Counted from the first letter of the stretch, positions 21,709 to 32,012 are shown. The stretch is DNA of 64,000 bases from Bolinopsis microptera (GCF_026151205.1 NC_087078.1:16943118-17007117); one strand, 5' to 3'. Numbers and translations are program-made. The notes: generated by a model from the sequence alone, not told the origin.

Positions 21709-22626
21709 TTAAGACAAGGCATGAGGAATAGTGGGCACGTTCTGCATCATCTGGGCATGGGTAGGGAGCAGAGGTGTCGGGTAGGGGTACTGGTGCTGTG
21801 GGTACGCCAATCCTGACTGAAGGTGTGGTGGGGGAAACTGGTATTGAGGGTTGGGGCGGAGACTGGCACGGATTTCCGAGATTTCCCGAGTGAAGCAGGT
21901 TTGCATCCTGCCCATCAGTCTCGCTAACTCTAAAAAAGAAGCCCCATAATCAGCAACTGAGGTAGAATCCTGGGTAGTTGTAGGGGCGGGGGCAGCTTTA
22001 TCACCTTTCTTGGGCCGAGGAGCATCACCATTCTCCTTTCTCCGGGTCCCTTTCAGGTGGATAAATGTGCACTCTGAGCTAGTACACAGCTTGTTCTTGA
22101 CAGAGAACTTACAGAGCACGGGGTGAAAGAACTTGCAGCTGGAACCCTTATTGCACCCGAAGTTACGCTGAGTACCAAAGCGGCAGTACTTATCACAGTA
22201 TCTAGGGTGTTCGAACTCACAGACACGTCCTTCATGTTTTTTCTTCCCCCTTAAACCATGCGGACATTTTCCTCGCTTATACTTCTCACACACCCGTTCT
22301 CTGACAACTTTATCCAGTTTTGAGTTGAGATCATTAAGGTTTAACTTCTCCTGGTTCTGCTTGAAAGATTCCGATGTTTCGTTGTGAGGCGAGGAAACTT
22401 GCGAAGAGGATATAGTGTCAGCATTAAGTCTCGCAAGGATAGCGGGGTCCGTGATACTCACGCTATCATGGGGAGTTTTCCTCTTTCTAGACACAATAGG
22501 CAAACTAGACTCGTTGCAAGATTTGCACAGCCAAACGTAGCTAGAAGGTAGGTCTATCGAAGCCTGAGTTAAAACATCATGTAAACCAGATACAACAGCA
22601 CAATCGTGAGATCCCCGAAAACACAT
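21709..22626 (-). CDS. LINE ORF1 with three CCCH zinc fingers, 5' truncated
   Basis: 305 residues ending two bases before the ORF2 GTG codon. The N-terminus shows the end of a PHD-like finger (HDCAVV ... YVWLCKSCNES), so the true start is probably lost upstream. Residues about 112-195 hold three C-x7-11-C-x4-6-C-x3-H fingers: CEKYKRGKC ... CEFEH, CRFGTQRNFGCNKGSSCKFFH and CKFSVKNKLCTSSECTFIH. A Pro/Tyr/Gln-rich tail follows. Role inferred: RNA-binding ORF1 protein of the element. CCCH fingers are usual in cellular RNA-binding proteins rather than in LINE ORF1s. Confidence 0.75.
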   Translation of the reverse strand: MCFRGSHDCAVVSGLHDVLTQASIDLPSSYVWLCKSCNESSLPIVSRKRKTPHDSVSITDPAILARLNADTISSSQVSSPHNETSESFKQNQEKLNLNDLNSKLDKVVRERVCEKYKRGKCPHGLRGKKKHEGRVCEFEHPRYCDKYCRFGTQRNFGCNKGSSCKFFHPVLCKFSVKNKLCTSSECTFIHLKGTRRKENGDAPRPKKGDKAAPAPTTTQDSTSVADYGASFLELARLMGRMQTCFTREISEIRASLRPNPQYQFPPPHLQSGLAYPQHQYPYPTPLLPTHAQMMQNVPTIPHALS

Positions 22627-23292
22627 ATGGCAGTGCTGATAGTTTAATAAAAATAATATGGATTGGAGTGCTTATTATGTGAAAAGTTCTAGAATTAGAA
22701 CGAGCGATCTGGAAGAATCATATTCGTTTTAGTATTATATCTTAGTGCCATATGATTCCGAAGAATAGTCCACCATTTTCAAAAAGGTTCCACTGAATTG
22801 TCCTCCGTCGTGTTATTCTCAGTTTCAAATTATCCTGGAGTTAAAAAGATAATCAGAATAATGTGGTGAAAAAGAGAAGAAACTAAAAAAACTTAGTTTT
22901 GTACAGCACTGATCGTCTGATCCAGGACCCGAGTTAGGAAAATTTCGGAATTAAAACCAAATCAGGTAAGGAAAAAGCCAGTCATGTAATTGTAACAAAA
23001 TAAAACACTGAATTTTTCAAAAGTAGCGGAATAGGGAGGAATGAAATTAAGATATAAATCCAATATAATTCATATCATACACAATATTATACATCTGCAT
23101 ATCACGATAGTTACAGTTTCTATGATAAGCGTACTAATACTACTTGGAAATGAGCTTCAAACTTTTACGAGGATTGGAATAATCAGCTGACTTAAAATAA
23201 GAACTTGATTTTTATTGCTCATTAAAGCGATCCATCAATCAAGTCAAATAAAATCATTTACATCAGTTTATCTTTTATGATAAAACTGAATA

Positions 23293-23487
23293 CCTTACAA
23301 GACATATTTATGTGGATCAAAATGAGCGGGGATCGAAATTATGGAGGAACGAAAATATGGGGATTTTTTTCAGAAATACAGTAATTCAGTACGAAATTTC
23401 AGAAATTCAGTACGAAAATATGGGGATTTTTTCCCATTTTTTCCAAAAATCCCCAAATTTCGTACCATATAAATATGTCTCGTAAGG
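23293..23487. mobile_element. 195-bp MITE with CCTTAC ends and TA duplication
   Basis: The termini CCTTACAAGACATATTTAT and CCTTACGAGACATATTTAT (reverse strand) are imperfect inverted repeats. Flanking TA dinucleotides (23291-23292, 23488-23489) match a single TA at the same place in copies D and F. Internally there are repeats of ATGGGGATTTTTT and its complement. The CCTTAC termini and TA target are shared with the 4.67 kb element at 3796-8463. Confidence 0.85.
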
Positions 23488-23784
23488 TATTTAAATCTTC
23501 AATAGATTTATAAAATCGTCTACACAATAAAATAATTGAATAACAAATAATAAATTATATAGAATTCAAATTACTAATTTTATTAGCATATTTCTTAAAC
23601 GGTATTCCTTAAATTCTCATCGATTTTTTCCGAATGTCTTGACATCAGAACCCATATCTATTTGTAATTGAATATCTCACTTATACGTGCAGTGAAGCAC
23701 TTACATGTACAGTGAACCAAAAATATATCACAGTAAAAAATGTCTATACCGCGAACCTCTATACAATTATGAATTACACCGTGC

Positions 23785-24024
23785 TTATTTCTTTCCCCGA
23801 TCTGTAGCCTGTGTTTGAAGAATTCGTGATTCGTGAGAGCTCACATCGTTATTATTGACGATGTGAGTGCATACTGCATATCGAATTGTATTCCATTGCA
23901 AAACTAGACTTGATATGTTATTTGAGATGTTGAGGATTAGGATCATGGAACTCTCTATACCAAGTTTTTGCTGTACCGTGCATTTTTCGTTTCTCCCTAT
24001 AAGCCCAGTATAAAGAGGTTTCAC
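23785..24024 (-). other. Small conserved frame in the 3' flank of copy C
   Basis: 79-codon frame about 140 bases downstream of the receptor stop. The same frame exists at 38553-38792 (D), at 57216-57461 (F, with a 6-base in-frame insertion) and, with a shifted start, at 14113-14412 (B). It is probably 3' UTR; coding is possible but weakly supported because the copies are too similar to test. Confidence 0.2.
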
Positions 24025-24162
24025 TGCATAAGTTCATACATTTTAATTTTTTACAGTTTCAGGTAACATAAACGAAAAACTCATCTCAAACTATCAATAT
24101 TCACAAATATAATATCCACAAAAGTTCGAAACTATACCACGAGGTTAACTCTGATTAAGATC

Positions 24163-27100
24163 TTAAATCTCAGATTCTTTGACCATGATTTGAGGGCAAA
24201 TATCAGATTCGTTTCTGTGTTGCACCTCCTCAGAATGCACATTAGCAATAACATCTTCCGTTAGTCGCAGCTCTAAACCTTTGATATCGCTGATATCTTT
24301 TGGGACCTCTGCATCTGTATTGATAGTTTGAATGATAAATTCGGGATCTTGTCTCTGCTCATGCTGGCCTTCCTGAAGGTGCACCTCGGCAATAACGTCT
24401 TGTGTTACTTCCGACTCTAAAACCCCACCCTTATTTGTACCTTTGTGAATCTCTAGATCTTTGTGGATAGTTTGAGAGATAAATTCGGGATCTTGTCTCT
24501 GCTCATGCTGGCCTTCCTGAAGGTCCACCTCGGCAATAACGTCTTCTGTTACTTCCGACTCTAAAACCCCACCCTTATTTTTACCTTTGTGAATCTCTGG
24601 ATCTTTGTTGATGGTTTGAGAGATATCTTTAGGCTTTTGTCTCTGCTGCACAGATGGATCATGTACCTCAACTATCACGTCACAATCTGTTCTGTTCAAC
24701 CGAGCACATTCGTCCTCGCCTGTAACTATCGCTGAAGATAATTTTGCTCCTTTATCTCTAGCTTGGTTCTGAAGACAGGTTACTCGAATATCTAGATCTG
24801 CTGTTGTTTTCGGTCCGTCAGCTTCTTTATGCTTTGTACCGAGGACACTACCAGTAGTGCATCCAGGTTCTCCTCTTCGAGCTTCTATCTGCTCCATCTC
24901 GATAACTTCAGGTTGAGCAGTACTGAGACGTAGGATGATAGTTTGGCGAATGGCTGAGTTGGCAATTCTGGCTGAGAGTGATTGAAATAGTGCTTTGAAT
25001 AATTCGGTGACAAAATCGTCATAAAGGAATGGGTTTATCACAGAATTTATTGGCAGGATGATCATTGAGAATATGCCGTACCATGGAGTTGCATCAAGAA
25101 CTTCTAGGGAGTGCAACACACAGATAACGATGAAAGGCACCCAACAACAGAAGTCAGTAGTGATGATGATTGTTATCCTTCTACTCATTTTTCGGTTTCG
25201 GTCACTAATTTGTCGATTGTTCTGCGAATTAGTAAGACCTTTTGAGGACTCTCTAGAGACAATAGCTATCAGAATGTAGGATATTGAAATGAATAGGAAG
25301 CAGACAAAGTTTACTGCGAGTATCGTCCAAACGAAGTTTCTCTGGGGGTCGTTGTTGTCGACAAAATACTTAAACAGGCAGACGCCGTCATTTCCGTAGA
25401 AATCAAGCTTTGTGACCGTATTGGTGTGGTCTGGATATCCTACATCATGGGAGAACATGCCACGGTACATCTTTAGGATTGTTTGCCAACTCATGTTTTT
25501 TCCTTTCATCCGTCCATAGTAAGCTTCAAGGACTGCGAGGACTTCATGTTTGTTTTGGGTTCCGATGAAAAGTTTGAGCTCATCAGCAAATTTGTATCCA
25601 TTTACAAAAAAGTTTTCAAATAAACTAATTATTGGTGTGATAGCAATGGCTGCAGATGTCATGAAGATGCTAAGAACCCCTAGTGCAACCTTAAGAGATT
25701 TTACAATGTTGACTTCGCCTGGGACTCTGAGTGAACCCTGTATTCCATTTAACCTAATAGTGCTCAATCCCGCCATAGCAAACAAAGATATCTGGGATCC
25801 TATGGTACTGACAACACCTATCGTGGAGCACTGAAAGCTAGTCATCCATTCGATTTGACTTTTACAGTAGTCTTTCTTGAAAATAACTGCGTCATATATT
25901 ACTATCACCAATAAATAGCAACCTACTAAGAAGTCTCCCAAAGATATCAAGATTATTAGGGATTTGTTAGCCAAGGCTACAGATGTTTTGCATTGTTTTA
26001 GAGATCCTACGTTCTTTACCATTACGATCAGGTTTGCCACAACAGCTAGCCCCCCTATGATCAATGAGCTTACTTTCAGAGCTAAATTTTCCAGTATCTG
26101 TTTTGAGCACTCCAGATTACATTCGTCAGACATGTCGAAGCAATCGTATTTCCCATTACATGTTTTATCTTTTGTAATGATACGAGCAGAGTCGCACGTG
26201 AAACCATTGGTACATGCCAACTCATCCGATCGGTCGCCGCAATTATCAATCAAGTCACATACTTGAGAATAATTTATGCATGTGACATTATTATCGCACA
26301 CGAAATATTTATTCGTGAATAAGTTTTCACGTGATTTGGTGAAGAAAACCAAATATTTGTTGTCAGCAAGGGTTCCTATCCTATTAGGGTATTGATTGGG
26401 ACAGGCATCGTATTTTGGCAGGTTCTTCAGTGGGCAAGCTGAGTTTTTACATTTTTCTGTGCAGCTAGTAAAGACATATTGTTCCCCGAACATATGCTCA
26501 CAATTCTGTGTACTTTCAGGGAGATGCAACTCTGTTTTCGTGTCCACTCCAAAAAAGTGATGATCTGGAAAGATGAAAAGCTTTTGTGTGCAGTGATCCT
26601 TTTTGAGATCTTTGATACTCCTAAGACCTTTTATGCAAAATGACAGCTGCTTGACAAAGCCATTTCCTTTGCTTGAGACTGAAGTGAAGATTGTCGAGGA
26701 ATGTTGGGATAATGAACACATTTGTTTCTCATTACCACATGTTTCAAGTCCGTCACATAGATCGTTCAATTCGACATAGCCAGGATCTCCTGAGGGGCAA
26801 AGGAGAACGTTTTCGCACGTTTTATTGCTGGTTACTAATCTTCGGAACTTACCTTTTCCACATGTTGGCCAGATTTCAAGTTCATCAATACCATTTATAC
26901 AGTCCTCTATACCGTCGCGTATCCAGGTTAAAGGTAACGTCAATTCGCCTGCTGCTGCTTTCCCAACTTTTCTTTGGCACGTGTTTTCAGTTTGAATACG
27001 ACATATTGGGAGTGTTTCATCAGATCTGTCATTGCAATCCGGAAAGTTATCACACATCACGTGTTTGTGTATATTTACACATGATTTTGAGATGTCCTGA

Positions 27101-27980
27101 CATTGACTTTCTAGGTGATCATCGCAAATTTGAACATTCTTGTCTTTGTAGCAAATCATATATTTAGAAATAGTTGACTTGTATCCATTTATAGTGCACG
27201 ATCCTCCCTCCCTAGCTTGGTCTGTACAATTTGTTTGATATTTCTTTAGATCATTGTCTGCACAATACCTATTCTGATGTTGATTAATGCTTAGTACTCC
27301 GCACTTGGTGAAGTTGTGAACCGGTACATCATAACCATTTGATGTATAGATATCGCGTTGTCTACAGGTGCTCTTTGTTTGCTCAGTAGTTGTGCAGTTG
27401 AACTCATCCTCTCTATCATCATGACAATCTTTATGTTTGTCACATATATAACCAGGAGGTACGTAATAGTTGAGATTTAGTTTATTATATGACGTGTATT
27501 TACAATACATTCCATAAGTCAGACCATTACAATTCGCTTCGTCCTCACAGGAAATAGTTTCACATATATCATTACATATAAAACGAGGATCTACTTCTAG
27601 TCCACTGCGTAATGTTGTTTTATCTGCACAATTCTTTTCATCCATGTTATTCTCACAGTGTTGTTGACCATCACAAAGATATCCGTATTTTCTTAGCTTT
27701 GTAAGTGAAATTATTCCAAATCTATCACTCGCTCTGATCCGACACAAATAATTCTCACATAATATATTATCACTATTACTTATCATGAAACCAGCCATCC
27801 TCGTGTCACAAGCCTGATAGTAGTAGGGGTCCTCAGAGCATAACGATTGCTGAAAAACGGACATAATACTATATGTATAGTAAAACTCTTCCGTGTTGTG
27901 ACACTTGAACTTCTCTTTGTCTCCTCCTGGGCGAGGGCATTTGTACTTGAGGAACCCGCCATGTTCTTCAATGTAGCATA
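24163..27980 (-). CDS. Receptor copy C, exon 4: LDLa array, class A 7TM, repeat tail (intact)
   Basis: The only uninterrupted exon 4. It opens at the acceptor CCAG|TATGCTAC (27980, phase 1) and runs 1273 codons to the stop at 24163; the first internal ATG is at 27864. About 630 residues are extracellular with LDLa-like modules near residues 80-120, 150-190, 290-325, 345-370, 400-420, 560-585 and 590-625 (for example CGDRSDELAC and CNGKYDCFDMSDEC) and many NxS/T sites. The 7TM domain spans about 635-990: helix 1 GGLAVVANLIV, helix 2 LISLGDFLVG, helix 3 ending STIRL instead of DRY, helix 6 CCWVPFIVI, helix 7 LPINSVINPFLY. The LPINS-NPFLY end resembles LGR/relaxin-type and molluscan GRL101-type receptors, but no leucine-rich repeats are seen. 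A 280-residue cytoplasmic tail has four 48-residue repeats. Ligand and G protein unknown. Confidence 0.88.
24200..24680 (-). repeat. 144-bp tandem repeats coding the receptor tail (copy C)
   Basis: Four units of 48 residues, each opening DVIxEV and carrying QRQDPEFISQTI and GGVLESE blocks, Glu/Gln-rich and hydrophilic. Copy A also has four; B, D and F have three. In copy A the 144-bp spacing is exact between equivalent points at 181 and 325. Confidence 0.85.
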
Positions 27981-28257
27981 CTGGTTCTGAATGATATTAT
28001 ATAAGCTAGCTACAATATTTCTCAATAACACATTTTGAGGCTGACACCCTTGAGAGGGTGTAATACTAATGATACTGTTACACGGACTTTGACTTGGACG
28101 GACTTTGACTTGGACGGACTTCATTTGAACGGACATTAAAACGCAATATATAGGGTTCCTTTAGGGCTCCTTTCAAATATAAGTATAACGTCCGATAATT
28201 ATAAAGCAATGAAAGGCATTAGACATGATTATTTTCATGAATAATACTACGATGTAC
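27981..28257 (-). other. Copy C intron 3
   Basis: 277-bp phase-1 intron with acceptor CCAG and donor GTACAT. It contains a degenerate form of the GGACTT...AACGGACATT repeats at about 28083-28195. Confidence 0.7.
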
Positions 28258-28406
28258 CTTTGCATTGCAGCCAGATATCATTTCTGTGATCACAGTCGGA
28301 GGTTGTTCTGAGGCTAAATGCTCTACAGTCCGAGATGTTCTTATCACCTTCGTCACACTCCACAAAAAGTAATATAATAGGTACATCGTTCAAATCTAAC
28401 CAACTC
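28258..28406 (-). CDS. Receptor copy C, exon 3 (second half of SRCR-like domain)
   Basis: 149-bp exon, phase 2 in and phase 1 out. It encodes SWLDLNDVPIILLFVECDEG, then DKNISDCRAFSLRTTSDCDH and RNDIWLQCK. It keeps the SRCR cysteines but differs from copy A in the loop between NIS(D/E)C and CDH, with an in-frame length change. Confidence 0.75.
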
Positions 28407-28528
28407 CTGTAACATTGATGATTGATTAATGATTAAGTAAATCTATCAGACTTGATGCATTTCAAAATCAAATCGTTCAAGCTTTCCTCAAATATCTGAT
28501 AATCATAGTAACTTAACTAAAACCTTAC

Positions 28529-28772
28529 TTTGAAACAAATTTGTAGCTCGGTCTACTCCCATAATCCCCCTCTTTAACAGGGTATCCAATGTTTTGACAG
28601 AATAGACGAACTGTCTGCGTGTTTAAATAATAACCGCCACATACTGTCGCTGTCTTCTCCTCTCCAGTTTGTTTGCTAACGATTGTAACATACAACAGTC
28701 CCTCATCTCCGGACGGAGTTACTGTTCCGTTATCATGTTGTCGAACTAGAGTCGCGTCCTTAAACTCCCAAT
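28529..28772 (-). CDS. Receptor copy C, exon 2 (first half of SRCR-like domain)
   Basis: 244-bp exon with acceptor TTTCAG and donor AAGTAAG, phase 1 in and phase 2 out. It encodes GLLYVTIVSKQTGEEKTATV, CGGYYLNTQTVRLFCQNIGY and KEGDYGSRPSYKFVSK. Same SRCR core as copy A with scattered replacements. Confidence 0.78.
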
Positions 28773-29415
28773 CTGAAACAATTCATGATTATGCGAAGTT
28801 TTCCTAATGTACGTCTAAACAACTGAAAGGTTTTATGGTTGCAACGTATGCTTAGTTTTGGAATGCTTAGTTTTGGAAAAATTGGAATATAAATGCTACA
28901 TAATGAAGTGTTTGTCCAAAAAAAGATCGGAATATTGATGGAAGGTTGTCCAATGTCCATGCTTGTTTTTCATGCGCGTACAGTGATTGATTGGCCAATA
29001 TTGGAGTTTGATAATTGTCACGTGTCAAATAAGATATGGTTCTCCTCCATTGTGGCGAGAATCACATATTATGGCATTATAAAGATTTATTGGCTGACGA
29101 ATTGAGCCATAATTCAAACATTTTTAAAAGCTGTCATCATAATCATAATCATAGCTACCCTATCAGACATTATTTAACCGGACATTACGTGCGAACGGAC
29201 ATAATTTTTAACGGACATAAAAATGAACGCTCGAAGGCATTCATGATCAGTATTTAATTTAACTACCTTATCAGAATTTATTTGAACGGACATTCAAATA
29301 AAATCCGATAAGGTATATATAGTACTATAGTACTATAGTAGTATACCAATTTCAGGAGAAGTAGTACTAGTTTAATTGATATTCCTGTTTTAATATATTA
29401 CTATTTGAAGTCACT

Positions 29416-29721
29416 CAGGCACGTAGCCAGGATTTTTCTTTGGGGGTGCCTCTTTGAGAAATAGGGTGTTTTAGACGACATTTGGCATTAAAGAAATTTG
29501 TAGGACAGCAATAAACTGGGACTGAAAAGAATCAAGTACTTACGTAAATTTGGTAACTTCACAACAGCAATTTGCATTCTTCAATCAAAATTTACGACTT
29601 ACTCAGGCCTCATCGATCCTACGGTCTAGGAGACAATTGCCTGCGGCCGTTTAAACAGTACAGACTACAGTCATAAACACAGCCCAGTTACCAGGCGACC
29701 CCCCCCCTGGCTACGTGCCTG
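29416..29721. mobile_element. 306-bp MITE in copy C exon 1
   Basis: Ends are a perfect 16-bp inverted repeat, CAGGCACGTAGCCAGG at 29416-29431 and its complement at 29706-29721. It interrupts the segment that in copies A and D is the 3' part of exon 1. No clear target duplication is visible and about 25 bases of exon are missing, so insertion was accompanied by a small deletion or was modified later. Confidence 0.85.
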
Positions 29722-30349
29722 AAAATACTGTTCTGCGAGCAGATGTCACTGATTGATCTGTTGGAGAGCTAGATGACTGTTCTGTTCTGCGAGCAGTTGT
29801 CACTGATTGATCTGTTGGAGAGCTAGATGGCTGTTCTTTTCTGCGAGCAGATGTCACTGATTGATCTGTTGGAGGGATAGATGGCTGTTCTTTTCTGCGA
29901 GCAGATGTCACTGATTGATCTGTTGGAGGGATAGATGGCTGTTCTTTTCTGCGAGCAGATGTCACTGATTGATCTGTTGGAGGGATAGATGGCTGTTCTT
30001 TTCTGCGAGCAGATGTCACTGATTGATCTGTTGGAGGGATAAATAGCTGTTCTTTTCTGCGAGCAGATGTCACTGATTGATCTGTTGGAGGGATAGATGG
30101 CTGTTCTTTTCTGCGAGCAGATGTCACTGATTGATCTGTTGGAGGGATAAATGGCTGTTCTTTTCTGCGAGCAGATGTCACTGATTGATCTGTTGGAGGG
30201 ATAAATGGCTGTTCTTTTCTGCGAGCAGATGTCACTGATTGATCTGTTGGAGGGATAGATGGCTGTTCTTTTCTGCGAGCAGATGTCACTGATTGATCTG
30301 TTGGAGAGCTAGAAACGAGTTGGAATAATATCAATAGCAAAACGTACAT
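29722..30349 (-). pseudogene. Receptor copy C, exon 1 (signal peptide, 11 repeats), interrupted by MITE
   Basis: Starts at 30349 with MYVLLLILFQLVSS, then eleven 18-residue units (PPTDQSVTSARRKEQPSI type), the longest series in the window. The frame runs into the MITE and stops at 29711, before the normal donor. The old donor region survives on the far side of the MITE (CCTGAAATTGGTATAC near 29340-29355). As read the copy C mRNA would end here, unless a cryptic GTATTT near 29724 or MITE removal restores it. Exon 4 of this copy is otherwise perfect, so the MITE may be recent or heterozygous. Confidence 0.75.
29725..30310 (-). repeat. 54-bp minisatellite (VNTR) in receptor exon 1, copy C
   Basis: Eleven near-identical 54-base units, each encoding 18 residues. 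Copy A has 4 units (9850-10075), copy D 2 (44070-44180), copy E about 1 in corrupted sequence, and copy F none. Middle units are the most homogeneous and edge units the most divergent, typical of unequal exchange. Confidence 0.9.
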
Positions 30350-31386
30350 TTAAGAATTCACTACGCCTTTCGTAGCACAACTGTAAAGATTGTGAAATAA
30401 AACCAAAATCCAGCTCTCACAAGTTCGTGGCGTCGATATGACTGAGCACAATGTCCATAGTTTTCTAATCTCATAATGGCCTTTGTTTTAATCCTTGGTA
30501 TAAGGGGAGTTAGCAACGGGTTTGCTTGCCACAATGAAGCAGGAACCCTCTGCTTGCAATGCTCATGAATAAAGCTTTGTTTTGTCATTGGTCTGGGTAC
30601 CTGCTTTGACCCCTATCTTGATGTTACATTGAAAAGATCTCACATGAGGAGTCTTTAACATTCTCTGACAGATTACAAGCTTCTCTTAGGTACACAGAAC
30701 AGCACAGAGAATTAGAGAATTTGCTGGCAAAGCCCTTTAAAAATATATAAGCCCAAAAGTTTAGGTTTATTTTTCACAGAGGCTAAAAAAATGTCAAATT
30801 GAACCGTCACGGTGCAATTGGTTTCTGGAGAAGAATTCTTTCAAAAGTCAAAACTGTAAAACTTCGGTCCAGGAAGTATTAAATATTATATTTTCAATAC
30901 GACCAAATACAGAATTTAATGGCAGTTTCAAAGTCAGTGCACCTCTTCATCCTAACTTTTGATTCAAAGAAATAGCTCATTTTACTTGTTGTTAGTTGTT
31001 ACTCATACTTTAATTTATTAAACATGATTAACCTGGAATAAATATTTAATAAATTTAAAACACGTTACGTTTTTTTTGCTATCTAAAATATATTGCTTAC
31101 TAACTGAGTAATAACTGAGGGTCAGAAATAATTTCAATTACAAGTGTTTTCAAGTTTAATTGACTATCGTTCTGTAATAAAGATGAATCAAGTTAGAATG
31201 AATCACAAAATTGTGAATATCACGGTGTACTGAGTCCTGCTCATTTAGAAATGATTAAAATTAAAATAAATATGGTATGTAGATATTAATATTATTGTTA
31301 AATCCAAAGAGTTACTTTAAGGATAATTCTCACTAATATAATTGAGGGTCACAAATACATTCGGTATACATTTTCCATTTACTGTT
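30350..31386. other. 5' flank of copy C
   Basis: About 1 kb between the receptor ATG and the MFS exon. It is closely repeated at 44215-45268 and 63183-64000, so it should contain the receptor promoter. A TATA-like AT run lies near 30736-30748 in a block kept in every copy. No coding region is evident. Confidence 0.5.
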
Positions 31387-32012
31387 CTACCGTTCTGTGA
31401 TGAAGCAGAATGTAACCACTTGAATGCAGCTCAACACAAAAGTAACTATCACAGCTTGGTGACTGCTCAGGAACGAGGCTACAATAGCGCCGACTGCAGC
31501 GCCCACCATGGCGCATCCAGACATCACCCCCGCCCCCAGAACTAGCCGCTCCGTCCCAAAGTAGTGCTTATCAAACTCCATGAGCGTCAGTTCACACCTC
31601 GTTACACAGAAACACATGTTACATATCCCCATAGCAACCACTGTGACAATCAGGCTGTGGTCCAGGAAAATGAGACTCAGGTAGCAGGATGCTATGATAA
31701 CAGAAAGAAGAGGCTGCAGGATTCGGAAACTCACGTACTTTAAAAGGAAGATGCCGAGAATCCTGCCAATTAGTTTGGCTACTCCGTAAAGAAGGGCCAG
31801 AATAAGAAGTTCCTGATCCATGGTGAGCTTACTTTCTTTATTATTAAACACGTTGAGCAATGCTGGTATCAGCAATATACTTCCCCAACCCTGGAGTGTA
31901 TTTATAAAATTGGCCACACAACCTTTAATCAAACGACCCCAGAATCCCTTAACTTCAATGACTTCTTGTTCCAATGCGGACTGAAGCCCCTCTCTACCCC
32001 CTCCTGGTGTGT
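31387..32012 (-). CDS. Orphan last exon of an MFS transporter (helices 7-12)
   Basis: A minus-strand exon opening after acceptor TTCTAACAG (32012, phase 1) and ending at the stop at 31387; first ATG at 31974. It encodes six hydrophobic helices, for example LLILALLYGVAKLIGRILGI, LQPLLSVIIASCYLSLIFL, GAGVMSGCAMVGAAVGAIVA and AVIVTFVLSCIQVVTFCFI, with a KLIGRILG loop typical of the C-terminal half of major facilitator transporters (monocarboxylate-transporter-like at best). The N-terminal half and the 5' exons are absent: upstream lies only spacer and a LINE. It was probably carried along when the receptor unit was duplicated. Substrate cannot be inferred. Confidence 0.65.

Larger units (their letters stand above)
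18663..22636 (-). mobile_element. CR1-like LINE replacing exons 1-2 of copy B
   Basis: Minus-strand two-ORF non-LTR retrotransposon. It has a very short 3' UTR and a 3' tail of CCAAGTAA-type repeats (18663-18685), as in CR1-type elements. The left flank is copy B intron 2, ending at what would be the exon 2 donor. The right flank is spacer sequence equivalent to about 13155, some 4 kb further along the unit. The element therefore bridges a deletion rather than showing a simple insertion with target duplication. Its 5' end is cut inside ORF1. Confidence 0.8.
22637..24162. other. B/C spacer (3' side of copy C)
   Basis: Matches the A/B spacer from about 13155 onward, so the left part of the spacer, including the conserved hairpin, was removed by the LINE-linked deletion. 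It contains a 195-bp MITE (23293-23487) and the conserved small frame at 23785-24024. No gene is seen. Confidence 0.7.

Noticed and set aside
29725-30310. Regular 54-bp direct repeats resembling a CRISPR array
   Set aside because: No unique spacers: the units are head-to-tail and encode an 18-residue peptide in frame with a signal peptide. It is a coding minisatellite in an animal gene.
30736-30748. TATA-like run upstream of copy C as a promoter
   Set aside because: AT-rich sequence is common here, the run differs in each copy, and it lies nearly 400 bases from the ATG without transcript data; mentioned only within the flank entry.
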